Source: Marinilactibacillus sp. Marseille-P9653 | GTDB taxonomy: Bacteria; Bacillota; Bacilli; Lactobacillales; Carnobacteriaceae_A | Length of the DNA: 64,000 nt | Assembly: GCF_916618885.1 (NCBI RefSeq) | Contig: NZ_CAKAKH010000001.1 | Location: 1,971,005-2,035,004 of the forward strand | Direction: 5' to 3' | In this document: piece by piece, positions 1 through 8,153 of the stretch | Numbering within the stretch: position 1 is the first letter of the stretch | How the letters are laid out: every line of letters starts with the position of its first letter | Program-made: the position numbers and the translations under genes | The notes under the pieces: model-generated | Told to the model about the DNA's origin: nothing | The model's database searches: none | Seen by the model: only the letters and a program-made list of their open reading frames with translations

Positions 1-449
1 CTAATATGTATAAATAAGTTTAGTGCTTCTCCAACGTAGTGTTCCTTTTGTTCATTGGGATTTTCTCCTAGTAATTTGTCAAAATGATTTAAGATCAACA
101 AGCCCATTTGTAAAATAAATGGATAACACGAGTAATATCGTCGAGTCAGACTATGAATCGACTTCCAGACTTCCTTTGACTCTTGAGTTTCAAAAGATTT
201 CTGTAACGAAAGATAGATTTGCTGAATCTCTTCTTTGTTTAATTCCGGTTCGTAGTTTAGTAATGAATCAATACTGATATCGAAATAAGCTGCTAATAAC
301 GGTAACAATGTAATATCTGGGTAGGCATACTCATTTTCCCACTTTGACACAGAAGTCTTAGAGACACCCATAAAATCCGCTAATTGCTGTTGCGTAATCT
401 GCTTCTTTTTACGTTCATTTAAGATCACGGTTCCTAAACTGACTTTCAT
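1..449 (-). CDS. Xre-family helix-turn-helix regulator, partial
   Basis: The first ~149 residues of a DNA-binding regulator are visible; the gene runs off the left edge of the window. Residues 1-60 form a classic lambda-repressor-like HTH (NERKKKQITQQQLADFMGVS, then KTSVSKWENEYAYPD). The alpha-helical stretch that follows is rich in aromatic and acidic residues, as in Rgg/PlcR-like or other TPR-containing Xre regulators. The ATG at 449 is preceded by AGGTGATCAAG, a good ribosome binding site. Its partner is unknown. An inverted repeat at 507-532, just upstream, could be its operator. Rgg-type membership is inference; only the HTH is certain. Confidence 0.8.
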   Translation of the reverse strand, partial: MKVSLGTVILNERKKKQITQQQLADFMGVSKTSVSKWENEYAYPDITLLPLLAAYFDISIDSLLNYEPELNKEEIQQIYLSLQKSFETQESKEVWKSIHSLTRRYYSCYPFILQMGLLILNHFDKLLGENPNEQKEHYVGEALNLFIHI

Positions 450-506
450 CTTGATCACCTCTACGTAAGTGTACGATTGTTTTCGTAGGAACTCAATAGA
501 GCAGTT

Positions 507-532
507 GTTAACTTTGGGGTGTTAAAGTTAAC
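507..532. promoter_or_regulatory. Perfect 9-bp inverted repeat, possible operator
   Basis: GTTAACTTT and AAAGTTAAC are perfect inverted arms with an 8-base spacer. The repeat lies 58 bases upstream of the Xre regulator start, and no T-run follows it, so it is not an obvious terminator. An operator for the neighbouring regulator is the simplest reading, but this is inference. Confidence 0.4.
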
Positions 533-564
533 TAAAAAGAAACATTCAGTATTTTTTGATATGA

Positions 565-593
565 AAAAAGCCAGAGTTCTCACTCTGACTTTA
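565..593 (-). terminator. Rho-independent terminator after glycosyltransferase remnant
   Basis: Read on the minus strand, GTCAGAGT, a short loop and ACTCTGGC are followed by six T. It ends the decayed glycosyltransferase/HEAT operon. Confidence 0.7.
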
Positions 594-607
594 AAATTCG
601 TATGTTG

Positions 608-1533
608 TTATTGGTTCTTCAGATCATTTACTTCAGTTTCTAGCTGTCTGATCTCTTCTTCAAATTCTACTCCTGCATATGGACCGGTCTCGTCCTCGTT
701 GCTTTTTTGTTTTTGCTACTGTTCGGATCGTATCCACCAACTGTAATAACAGCTTCTTTTTTAAACAATCCGAATCCACCAGAAATATTCAAGTTTCCAT
801 TAAATTTATCATGGAAAATTCGAGAAGTAATAAAAGAACGGATATATTCAAGTGTTTGAATACTGACGATCGGATTCTTGCTCATTCTGGTTTCCACTGG
901 CATCCCTTTTTCAAAGGTCACACCATTGGCGATACAAATTTGCCCTCCAATCGCGATGACTTTATCGTCTTCTAAGAATAGTCTCGCTGCATATTTTAAC
1001 GCATCTGCTTGTAAAATCTCATCAGCGTCCATACTCACAAAGTAAGGGAATTTAGAAACATTGATTCCCGCATTTACAGCATCTGCTTTATTTCCACCAT
1101 TTTTCTTTCTAACCAAGACGATGGGAATATGATTATGTTCACCGCTGTAAACCTCAAGTATTTCTTGTGAAGGTACTTGAAGCCTTACTGGTTTAAAGTC
1201 TCTTTTCAAATTATATTTATCAATCATAGACTGAGCTGTTTTATCTGTTGAACCGTCATCGACCACAACGATTTCATATAGTTTGTAATCCATCTCCAGC
1301 AAATGATTCACGGTTGTCACAATCGTTGTCGCTTCATTGTAAGCCGGTACAAGGATCGAAATCGGAAAGAAAAATTGATGATTCAATTCATTTTCTAGTC
1401 GCTGTTTAATTCTATAATTCCGAAGACTACCGATAGAGACGATTCCGCTAATCGTTAAATAGCATCCATAAATAATGATATACGTTGCAAAGAAAATCCC
1501 TGTAACCAGTAGAAATACATCCACATTATCCAT
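608..1533 (-). pseudogene. Family 2 glycosyltransferase, broken C-terminus
   Basis: A membrane-anchored GT2 enzyme of the processive polysaccharide-synthase type. An N-terminal membrane segment lies at about residues 5-35. The GT-A fold follows with ILVPAYNEATT, the VVVDDGSTDKT nucleotide-binding motif and the metal-binding SMDADE motif. The catalytic domain normally continues with an ED motif and a Q/RxxRW motif, followed by further membrane helices. Here the protein stops at residue 288, soon after GGYDPN (about residue 270). A second reading frame (608-715) carries a charged coiled-coil tail ending LETEVNDLKNQ directly before the terminator. A deletion therefore seems to have joined the N-terminal part to a C-terminal tail out of frame. 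The tail may belong to this gene or to a lost downstream gene. The start codon overlaps the HEAT gene and has AGAAAGG upstream. Confidence 0.7.
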
Positions 1534-2628
1534 TTTGAACCAGCCTTTCTCTTGTGCTCGCCATTTGATACACTAATTGTTCTTTCGCGTAAGCATCTTG
1601 ACCGTCTAGTATGTCCATCACACAATCTTCTGACACACCTAGTTCTGCGATTGAACGAGCTGCATTTAGTCTTACATACCAATACTGCGAAGACAAAGCC
1701 ACTTCTAAGGCCTGTAGTGTATCTTCACCAGGATATTGACTCAAAACAGCGGCTGCTGTTGAGACGCATTCCCAATTCTCATCAAAGGTCTGCGTTAGAT
1801 AGGATAGAATGGTTTCTTTGTAGGCATGAACGGGATGTTTCTCATAGTATCGTAGCACCGCACACAGTACGTCTTTATCTTTTGTTCCTTGCTTGAGTAA
1901 GGTAATCAACTTGTCTGATAATGGTGCGTCTGATAATCGGAAGAAGTCGACCATCGCAGCTTGGTAGTTTGCGTTAAATGCACTGAAGTTATCGTAAAGT
2001 GCTTCTGCTAGTACTTCTTGGTCTCCTTTAAATTCAAGCAAGCCATCTGTTACCAGTTTACGGTGGTGCGTGTGAGCTGTTTTTGACAATCTTTTGAAAG
2101 CTTCTACTACGGCATCTTCATTTCCAAAGGCGTAGACTGCTTTAAGTGCATTTTCACGACTGTTGATGGAAGGCTCTAATGCAAAAACACCATCAGCTCT
2201 GTCAATTCATCGTATTCTTTTGGTTCATTGATGCGAAGCTGTTCGCAGATATAAGCAAAGTAGGCTTTTTCAATCAGCTTTTTCTTACCATAAGCTTGTC
2301 CTAACTGTATCCAGTCTTTTTTATTACTGCGAATCAATTGTCTGAACTGTTCTCTTTCTTCTAATAAAGGAGAATGATGATAGGCAGCTCCTCCTGCGAA
2401 AAATGCGATCAATTCTTCAATTGATTGAAGTCGTTTGAAAGTTGCTTCTTCCATTACAACATTGCGACTCTGTTCCGTTGCGAAACGGTCGTCAAAATAC
2501 ATTTTCCAATTGTTTGTTAGCTTTAACTGTTGTTTGCTTCTTCTTGACTCTCTTACTCTATACAAGATCAGACTTGCCATGATAATGAGCGTAACTGCGA
2601 TGAGTGTAAACAGAAAATACCATATCAT
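1526..2628 (-). pseudogene. Membrane-anchored HEAT-repeat protein, frameshifted
   Basis: The gene is split into two open frames. The 5' part (2176-2628, 150 aa) starts with a single membrane helix (about residues 3-22) and then a soluble helical region. The 3' part (from about 2174 down to 1526) continues with HEAT-like helical repeats, for example ALEVALSSQYWYVRLNAARS. Adding one T in the T5 run at 2183-2187 (minus strand) restores a single reading through ELTELM into ALEPSINSRENALKAVYAFG. HEAT proteins of this kind commonly sit directly upstream of a GT2 synthase, as here, where the two genes overlap by 8 bases. The role is probably scaffolding of polysaccharide synthesis (inference). The lesion may be real or a homopolymer sequencing error. 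Confidence 0.65.
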
Positions 2629-2985
2629 GTGATCACTTCCTTTTAGTATTAAATGATATTTAGTTAATTAAACACTATGTATGTTTTACTCTTATTCCTT
2701 AAGTTTACCTTGATAACTAGTTGTACTATTTTTTTATTCAGCTAAGAATATCATATTTGTTTTTGGTAATCTAATTTATTTCACTCGAATTCGAAGTATT
2801 TTTTTGCGAAATCTTTAATTGTACATTATTTAGACATATATAACTTAAGATACAATTTAGTGAGTTATATTATGTTAAACGTTTCCCTATTATAGTCCTT
2901 TTAACCGCAAAAAAGACGCAAGATATCTTCGTTACCAGATCTTACGCCTTAGACTGACGGTGAAAACCATTCTATCGGTCCTTAT
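2629..2985. other. Intergenic, AT-rich, no gene
   Basis: The stretch holds the upstream region of the HEAT gene and the terminator of the ABC exporter operon. I see no convincing open reading frame. A short palindrome around the TTCGAA in 2788-2795 is noted without assigned function. Confidence 0.6.
2909..2951 (-). terminator. Terminator of the efrAB-like operon
   Basis: On the minus strand GGCGTAAGAT and ATCTTGCGTC pair over ten positions (two wobbles), followed by six T. It lies 35 bases after the exporter stop codon. Confidence 0.75.
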
Positions 2986-4788
2986 TTAAATAACATTTTC
3001 AAATTGTGAATGATACAAGTCGGAATAAAGGCCCTCTTTTTCAAGCAAGTCATCATGATTGCCTTGTTCCACAATCCGACCATCTTGAACCACTAGTATG
3101 GTGTCCGCATTTCGAATAGTGGATAAACGGTGGGCAATGACAAAAGACGTTTTCCCGTTCATCAGCTTTTGCATTGCTTCTTGGATTTTCATTTCTGTTT
3201 GCGTATCTACATTTGAAGTCGCTTCATCCAGTATCAGCAAGTTGGCATCCAAAATCATCGCACGGGCAATCGTCAACAATTGTTTCTGTCCTTGAGAGAT
3301 ATTTAACCCTTCTTGGTCGATAACGGTCTGGTAACCGTTCGGTAAGCCCATGATGTAGTCATGAATCTGTGCCGTTTTCGCAGCTTCTTCCACTTCTTCC
3401 TCAGTTACGTTTTCTTTCCCATATGCCAAATTCTCAAAAATTGTCCCACTGAACAGCCATGTATCTTGCAGGACCATTGCGTAAGATGTGCGTAAGCTTT
3501 CTCTCGTTGCTTTGGTCGTATCGACTGTATCCAGTTCGATTGAACCTGCACTAGGATCGTAAAAGCGCATCAGTAAGTTTACCAAGGTCGTTTTCCCTGC
3601 TCCTGTTGGTCCAACCACAGCAATGACATTGCCACTTGGTGCTTCAAAATTCAGATCATGAATCGTCATTTTTTCAGAGGTATACCCAAAGTCCACATGA
3701 TTCATTTCCACGTTTCCTTCTACTTGATCGTATACATGCGCATCCAGTATGTCTCTTGCTTCTGAAGGTTCGTCCATCAATAAAAAGACTCGCTCAGCAG
3801 CAGCAAAAGCCGATTGCAATTCACTGATGATATTGGCCAATTCATTGATTGGACCAGAGAACCGTCTAGAATATAAAACGAATGAAGAAACGCCACCTAG
3901 TGTTAAATAATTGAATAAATAAAGCAGTGCTCCCGCTACACTGACCAATGAAAGAGAAAGATTGTTGATAAAGTTGATAGAAGGACCGATCATACTGCCA
4001 TAGTAATCGGCATTATAATAAGCAGAGACCGCTTCTTCATTTTTCTCGTCAAAACGCATGATCATGTTTTCTTCCTGATTATAGGCTTTGATCGTCTGTT
4101 GACCAGAAATCATTTCTTCAACGTAACCATTCAACTCACCCAACTTAACTGAGCGTTTCTTGAACAGTGGTCGGAAACGCGTGACCATAAATTTCGTCAA
4201 GAAAATAGAAATTGGTAAAGTGATTCCAAAGACTAAAGTCAGTATCGGTGAAATCAACAACATCATTGTTAATGAACCAACGATCGTGATGGCACTGGTC
4301 ACGATTTGAATAAAATCATTTTGTAAAGACTGGTTGATCGTATCGATATCATAAGTGATCCGGCTGATAATGTCTCCCGTTTGATGCTTGTCAAAAAAGC
4401 CGACCGGTAATTCTGCCATTTTATTGAAAACATCTCGCCTCAGTCGTCTGATGGTTCGCTGGGTTAATTTGATCATCAATAGCTGCATTACATACTCAAG
4501 AATCGAAGAAAGTACGAAAAAGATAGCCATTAATCCTACAATATAAAACACTCTTTGAAACAGTACATTTCCTGTTCCCGGTTGAATCGAATCAATCGCT
4601 AGCCCCGATAAATATGGCCCAATCAGCGACAAGCCATTACTGGTGACCATCAATATCGTAGCCGTGATGAGCATCCACTTATAATTGAATAAATAAGACC
4701 ACAGTCTTTTCAAGACATGGGCACGGCTGGTTTTCAGCTTTTCCTTCTTTTTAGGAATTGGTATTGGCTTCTTTTTTCCTTTAGGCAA
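2986..4788 (-). CDS. ABC multidrug exporter subunit B (EfrB/BmrD-like)
   Basis: A 600-residue half-transporter: a cytosolic lysine-rich N-terminus, six membrane helices (about 35-330), then an ATPase domain. Walker A is GPTGAGKTT, Walker B is LLILDEATSNVD with the catalytic Glu, and the H-loop is IAHRLST. The signature loop is NISQGQKQ rather than LSGGQ. Together with the upstream subunit this gives one complete and one degenerate ATP site, as known for heterodimeric exporters such as EfrAB, BmrCD and TM287/288. The start overlaps the stop of the upstream subunit by 8 bases, so translation is probably coupled. It likely exports hydrophobic drugs or lipids at the cytoplasmic membrane. The exact ortholog name is inferred from architecture and the MarR neighbour. 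Confidence 0.85.
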   Translation of the reverse strand: MPKGKKKPIPIPKKKEKLKTSRAHVLKRLWSYLFNYKWMLITATILMVTSNGLSLIGPYLSGLAIDSIQPGTGNVLFQRVFYIVGLMAIFFVLSSILEYVMQLLMIKLTQRTIRRLRRDVFNKMAELPVGFFDKHQTGDIISRITYDIDTINQSLQNDFIQIVTSAITIVGSLTMMLLISPILTLVFGITLPISIFLTKFMVTRFRPLFKKRSVKLGELNGYVEEMISGQQTIKAYNQEENMIMRFDEKNEEAVSAYYNADYYGSMIGPSINFINNLSLSLVSVAGALLYLFNYLTLGGVSSFVLYSRRFSGPINELANIISELQSAFAAAERVFLLMDEPSEARDILDAHVYDQVEGNVEMNHVDFGYTSEKMTIHDLNFEAPSGNVIAVVGPTGAGKTTLVNLLMRFYDPSAGSIELDTVDTTKATRESLRTSYAMVLQDTWLFSGTIFENLAYGKENVTEEEVEEAAKTAQIHDYIMGLPNGYQTVIDQEGLNISQGQKQLLTIARAMILDANLLILDEATSNVDTQTEMKIQEAMQKLMNGKTSFVIAHRLSTIRNADTILVVQDGRIVEQGNHDDLLEKEGLYSDLYHSQFENVI

Positions 4789-6493
4789 TCTCTTCGCCCC
4801 CCGACTGGTTATAGTAAATGTCTCTATAAGGTTCGCATGTCTCCATCAATTCTTTATGTGTCCCCTTGCCAAGGATCCGCCCTTTATCCATCATCAGGAT
4901 CTGATTGGCTTGCTGGATAGAACTGATGCGCTGAGCGATCATAATGGTTGTCGTCTCTTGATAATTTTTATTCAAGGCTTTTCTTAAATTCGCATCCGTT
5001 TTATAATCCAGTGCACTAGAAGAATCATCCAGCACCAAAATCTCAGGGTCTCCCGCCAAAGCGCGAGACAGTAAGACCCGCTGTTTTTGTCCCCCACTTA
5101 AATTCGTCCCTTTAGCCGTCAAACGATGATCCACGCCCTCGTCCAAGGATTCAATAAACTCTTCCGCTTGCGCGGCTTCCGTTGATTGTAAAATGTCTTC
5201 TTCGGGAAGTTGGCGACCAAAGTCGATATTTTCACTTAAGGTATCTGCGTATAAGAAATCTCTTTGAAAGGTGACACCAAATTTTGTATGCAACTCTTCC
5301 AGATTCATACTGTTGATGTTTCGGCCATCGATTCGGATACTGCCGGAATCGACATCATAAAGTCTCAGTAACAACTTAACGAGGGTCGTTTTCCCGCTCC
5401 CTGTCGCGCCGATGATCCCGAGCGTTTCGCCTTTATTTAAGGCAAAATCGATATCTTCCACTGTATTGTTCTTTTCATAACCAAAAGAGACGTGATCAAA
5501 ACGCACATGAGCTGTATCTTCTATTTCATCCAGTGGCTGGACTTCAAGTTCTGGTTCCGTTTGTAAAATCGTATGCACTCGGTCCGCAGAAGCCAGTCCT
5601 TTAGAGAACAAGACAAAGATTCGGGTAACACTGAGCATCGCATTTAAGATAATCGTGAAGTACGTCATAAAGGCAATAATCACGCCTGGTTGCGTTAAGC
5701 CTTCATTAACTCTGTAAGCACTCGTCAATAGAACAAGCGTTAATCCAATATTCAAAAAGAGATTCATTAATGGTGTTGTGGCAGCCATGGTTTTATTGGC
5801 ACTGGTCTCTGCATCGACGACGCCTTGATTGACCCCTTCAAATCGTACTTTCTCGTATTCGGTTTTAGACAAGGCTTTGATCACTCGAGCCCCGGTAATA
5901 TTTTCCCTAACGGTTCGGACCAACTTATCGACTTCTTGTTGGAGCTGGTCAAACAAGGGTACGCCCTTTTTCGAGATATAGTAAATCGTCACCGTCGCAA
6001 AGGGTAATACGCTCATCATCACCAACGTCAGAACAGGATCCAAGGTAACGGTCATTAGAATACCCCCAATGAGCAGCACCGGTGCACGTACACCGATTCT
6101 CTGCATCAAGCCAATTGTACGGTGAAGGTTATACGTATCTGACGTCAGTCTTGAAATCAAAGAGGGCGTTCCATACTGATCTGCCTGACTAGCAGAAAGA
6201 TAGGTAATCTTCTCGTAAAGATCATGACGAATCCGTTCAACGGCATCTCTGGCGACACCAGATGCCATTTGGTTGGCTTTGATACTCAGTACGACCGCTA
6301 TAATCGAACAGAGCACCATTGCACCACCCCAAAGCAGTACCCGATTGATATTGCCGGTCGGAATCACGACGTCAATAATAAAGGCTAAAATCAATGGCAG
6401 AAATAAATCCATGATCGTGCCTAAAAATTTTACCGTCAAGCCACTCGCTAATCTTCCCCGTAAAGGTTTCAAATATTCTATAAATAATTTCAT
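4781..6493 (-). CDS. ABC multidrug exporter subunit A (EfrA/BmrC-like)
   Basis: A 570-residue half-transporter with six membrane helices (about 10-310) and a C-terminal ATPase. Walker A is GATGSGKTT and the signature is a canonical LSGGQKQR. Walker B reads ILVLDDSSSALD, with Asp in place of the catalytic Glu, and the H-loop reads IAQRISS, with Gln in place of His. This subunit therefore provides the degenerate site and donates its good signature loop to its partner. The pair forms a heterodimer. It is the second gene of the operon, after a MarR regulator, with 25 bases between them, and AAGGGA precedes its ATG. Confidence 0.87.
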   Translation of the reverse strand: MKLFIEYLKPLRGRLASGLTVKFLGTIMDLFLPLILAFIIDVVIPTGNINRVLLWGGAMVLCSIIAVVLSIKANQMASGVARDAVERIRHDLYEKITYLSASQADQYGTPSLISRLTSDTYNLHRTIGLMQRIGVRAPVLLIGGILMTVTLDPVLTLVMMSVLPFATVTIYYISKKGVPLFDQLQQEVDKLVRTVRENITGARVIKALSKTEYEKVRFEGVNQGVVDAETSANKTMAATTPLMNLFLNIGLTLVLLTSAYRVNEGLTQPGVIIAFMTYFTIILNAMLSVTRIFVLFSKGLASADRVHTILQTEPELEVQPLDEIEDTAHVRFDHVSFGYEKNNTVEDIDFALNKGETLGIIGATGSGKTTLVKLLLRLYDVDSGSIRIDGRNINSMNLEELHTKFGVTFQRDFLYADTLSENIDFGRQLPEEDILQSTEAAQAEEFIESLDEGVDHRLTAKGTNLSGGQKQRVLLSRALAGDPEILVLDDSSSALDYKTDANLRKALNKNYQETTTIMIAQRISSIQQANQILMMDKGRILGKGTHKELMETCEPYRDIYYNQSGGEEIA

Positions 6494-6518
6494 GAAGGTC
6501 CCTTTCTACTCTATGATT

Positions 6519-6953
6519 TTAATCGGTTTCCATCGTGTCGACTTTCGCTTTTGCTTTTTTCATGATACCTGACAGTTGTTTTTCTAGAAGTGCTTGCTCT
6601 TCTACTGAAAAGCCTTCTAAAATCATCTCGTTCCATTCTTTTAAAATCTCTGCGACTTTCGGATACACAACACGTGCTTTGTCCGTTGGATACACCAATA
6701 ACTTTCTGCCATCTTTTGGATCTGGAGAACGCGTGACATAGCCTGCCTTCTCTAAGTTATTGAGCTGTCTCGTCACATTGCTTTTATTCACATAAATAAT
6801 TTCTGCCAGTTTTTCCTGCGTAACACCTGGGTTAGTACAAATGTTCAGAATATATGTATGGTGCATTCCCTTCAAACCGTACTGCTTCATCTTTTCGTTT
6901 CGATACATCTCACCTAGGCGAGTGGTTCTGTTAATTAAGCGCATCATGGACAA
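6519..6953 (-). CDS. MarR-family transcriptional regulator
   Basis: A winged-helix regulator of 144 residues. The recognition region TQEKLAEIIYVNKSNVTRQL and the wing KDGRKLLVYPTDKA are clear. It is the first gene of the operon with the ABC exporter and most likely represses that operon, with relief by exported drugs (inference from family and context). The 5' end is uncertain: a TTG at 6953 lies 10 bases after GGAGG, and ATG codons follow at 6947 and 6944. Confidence 0.88.
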   Translation of the reverse strand: MSMMRLINRTTRLGEMYRNEKMKQYGLKGMHHTYILNICTNPGVTQEKLAEIIYVNKSNVTRQLNNLEKAGYVTRSPDPKDGRKLLVYPTDKARVVYPKVAEILKEWNEMILEGFSVEEQALLEKQLSGIMKKAKAKVDTMETD

Positions 6954-7113
6954 TTGTTTTCATCCTCCTCTACTCCTACTTATTGAATAAGACTATCAGT
7001 TATTCGTTGCGAGCGCAACTAAATAAAGTTTGTTTAATTCCCTTTACGGTAAACGAACCTTATAAAGCAACTTCTATATTACAAACGCTACTCATGAATA
7101 CACTTTAATAAAC

Positions 7114-7143
7114 AAAAAACTAATAGCGTGAACTATTAGTTTT
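7114..7143 (-). terminator. Terminator after small membrane peptide
   Basis: AAACTAATAG and CTATTAGTTT form a perfect 10-bp stem followed by a T-run on the minus strand. It lies 9 bases downstream of the 34-residue peptide gene. Confidence 0.75.
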
Positions 7144-7151
7144 CCTCAATC

Positions 7152-7256
7152 TTATTTTGATCCAAACTCTTCAGAAATTTGATTGATTAGTTTCGTAAAA
7201 GCACCTGAAGTCACTAGTACAACTAATATCATAACTTTAAAAATCTTACTAATCAT
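7152..7256 (-). CDS. Small hydrophobic membrane peptide, 34 aa
   Basis: A short gene that begins ATG at 7256, with GAGGACGTGAAAAC upstream as ribosome binding site, and ends TAA at 7152, right before a terminator. The product starts MISKIFKVMILVVLVTSGAF. It has a basic N-terminus, one membrane helix (about residues 4-20) and a polar tail rich in Glu, Gln and Lys. It belongs to no family I can name. Size, charge pattern and its place beside a degraded restriction gene recall type I toxins or small membrane peptides, but no antisense RNA was demonstrated. It could also be the 3' remnant of a larger gene. Confidence 0.45.
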   Translation of the reverse strand: MISKIFKVMILVVLVTSGAFTKLINQISEEFGSK

Positions 7257-7269
7257 GTTTTCACGTCCT

Positions 7270-7779
7270 CTATAGACTATAATAGTAATCTTTTATTTTA
7301 GTAGCCATCAATTGTCTTCTTAATTTTAAAAATTCCTGATAGTCATTCATATCCATATCAAATAACTCCGTAGGCACTGCATTATCTTTGAAGTTTTGTA
7401 AGCTTTGTTCATCCTCTTTAGATATGCTTAGTAGCTCCAGATAATCCTTTGGTGATTTATCGCTAATTTTAATATTGATTTCTTTTTGAACCATTGCATA
7501 ATTAGCAATCTGGTTATAGTCCTTCTTGTCAGTTACGCCATTTTTCTGCAAATAATTCTTAGGGAATATGTGATGGATATCTCCGTGCATTTCAAGCATA
7601 GACTGAACACTAGTGGGGTCCGATAAGAATCCTTTATCTTGATTTTTTATCTGAGTAAACAAGTAGATATAGTGAATTGGTCCAATTTGATTTGTTTCTA
7701 GTCTTCTAATCAAAGTATTATTCCAGAACGCATCCGATAATTTAACAGCTTCTACAATTTCTAAATAGTTTTCTGGGTT
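7270..7779 (-). pseudogene. GmrSD/DUF1524-type HNH nuclease, C-terminal remnant
   Basis: An open frame of ~170 residues runs from an in-frame TAA at 7780-7782 to the stop at 7270. It contains GDIHHIFPKNYLQKNG, the His-His-Ile-Phe-Pro core of the DUF1524 (HNH-like) domain found at the C-terminus of GmrSD-type modification-dependent restriction enzymes (DUF262 plus DUF1524). The DUF262 half with its DGQQR motif is missing. The first internal ATG-like start gives 147 residues, but homology-like sequence (NYLEIVEAVKLSDAFWNNT) extends upstream of it. This is a broken gene next to an intact restriction operon. Confidence 0.6.
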
Positions 7780-8153
7780 TTACTCATTGAAACGTCGAAC
7801 ATCAGGATCTATTTGAGGTTAACTTGATCCAGAAAATCCCTGAGTCAATAGAGACAGCATAACGAATCAACACAAAACTTTATCTCTTTTCACGAGATTG
7901 ATTTTTTAGGATTTCATTAGAAGTTATAACACATATCCAAAATTCAATACGTTCAAAGATCTGATCTGATTGACATCACTAATCCCCATAAACTTTAAAT
8001 TCATCATATAATTCTGAAAAATTACTTTTATTGTAGAAATTGACTAATCCTTCTTCATAAGTTTTAAAAGATTCTTGCGCTATTTCATCTTTCTACTCTT
8101 GATTTAACTATTTTCATTTTGGTAAATAATTAATATGGTTTATATAATAAATC
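7780..8153. other. Decayed stretch between GmrSD remnant and restriction operon
   Basis: No intact gene is present. On the minus strand a short open piece reads SFKTYEEGLVNFYNKSNFSE and stops at a TAG near 7988. It may be the tail of a lost gene, but I cannot name it. Confidence 0.4.

Noticed and set aside
519-746. Plus-strand open frame of 75 codons
   Set aside because: It runs over a terminator and the antisense of the glycosyltransferase remnant and has no ribosome binding site.
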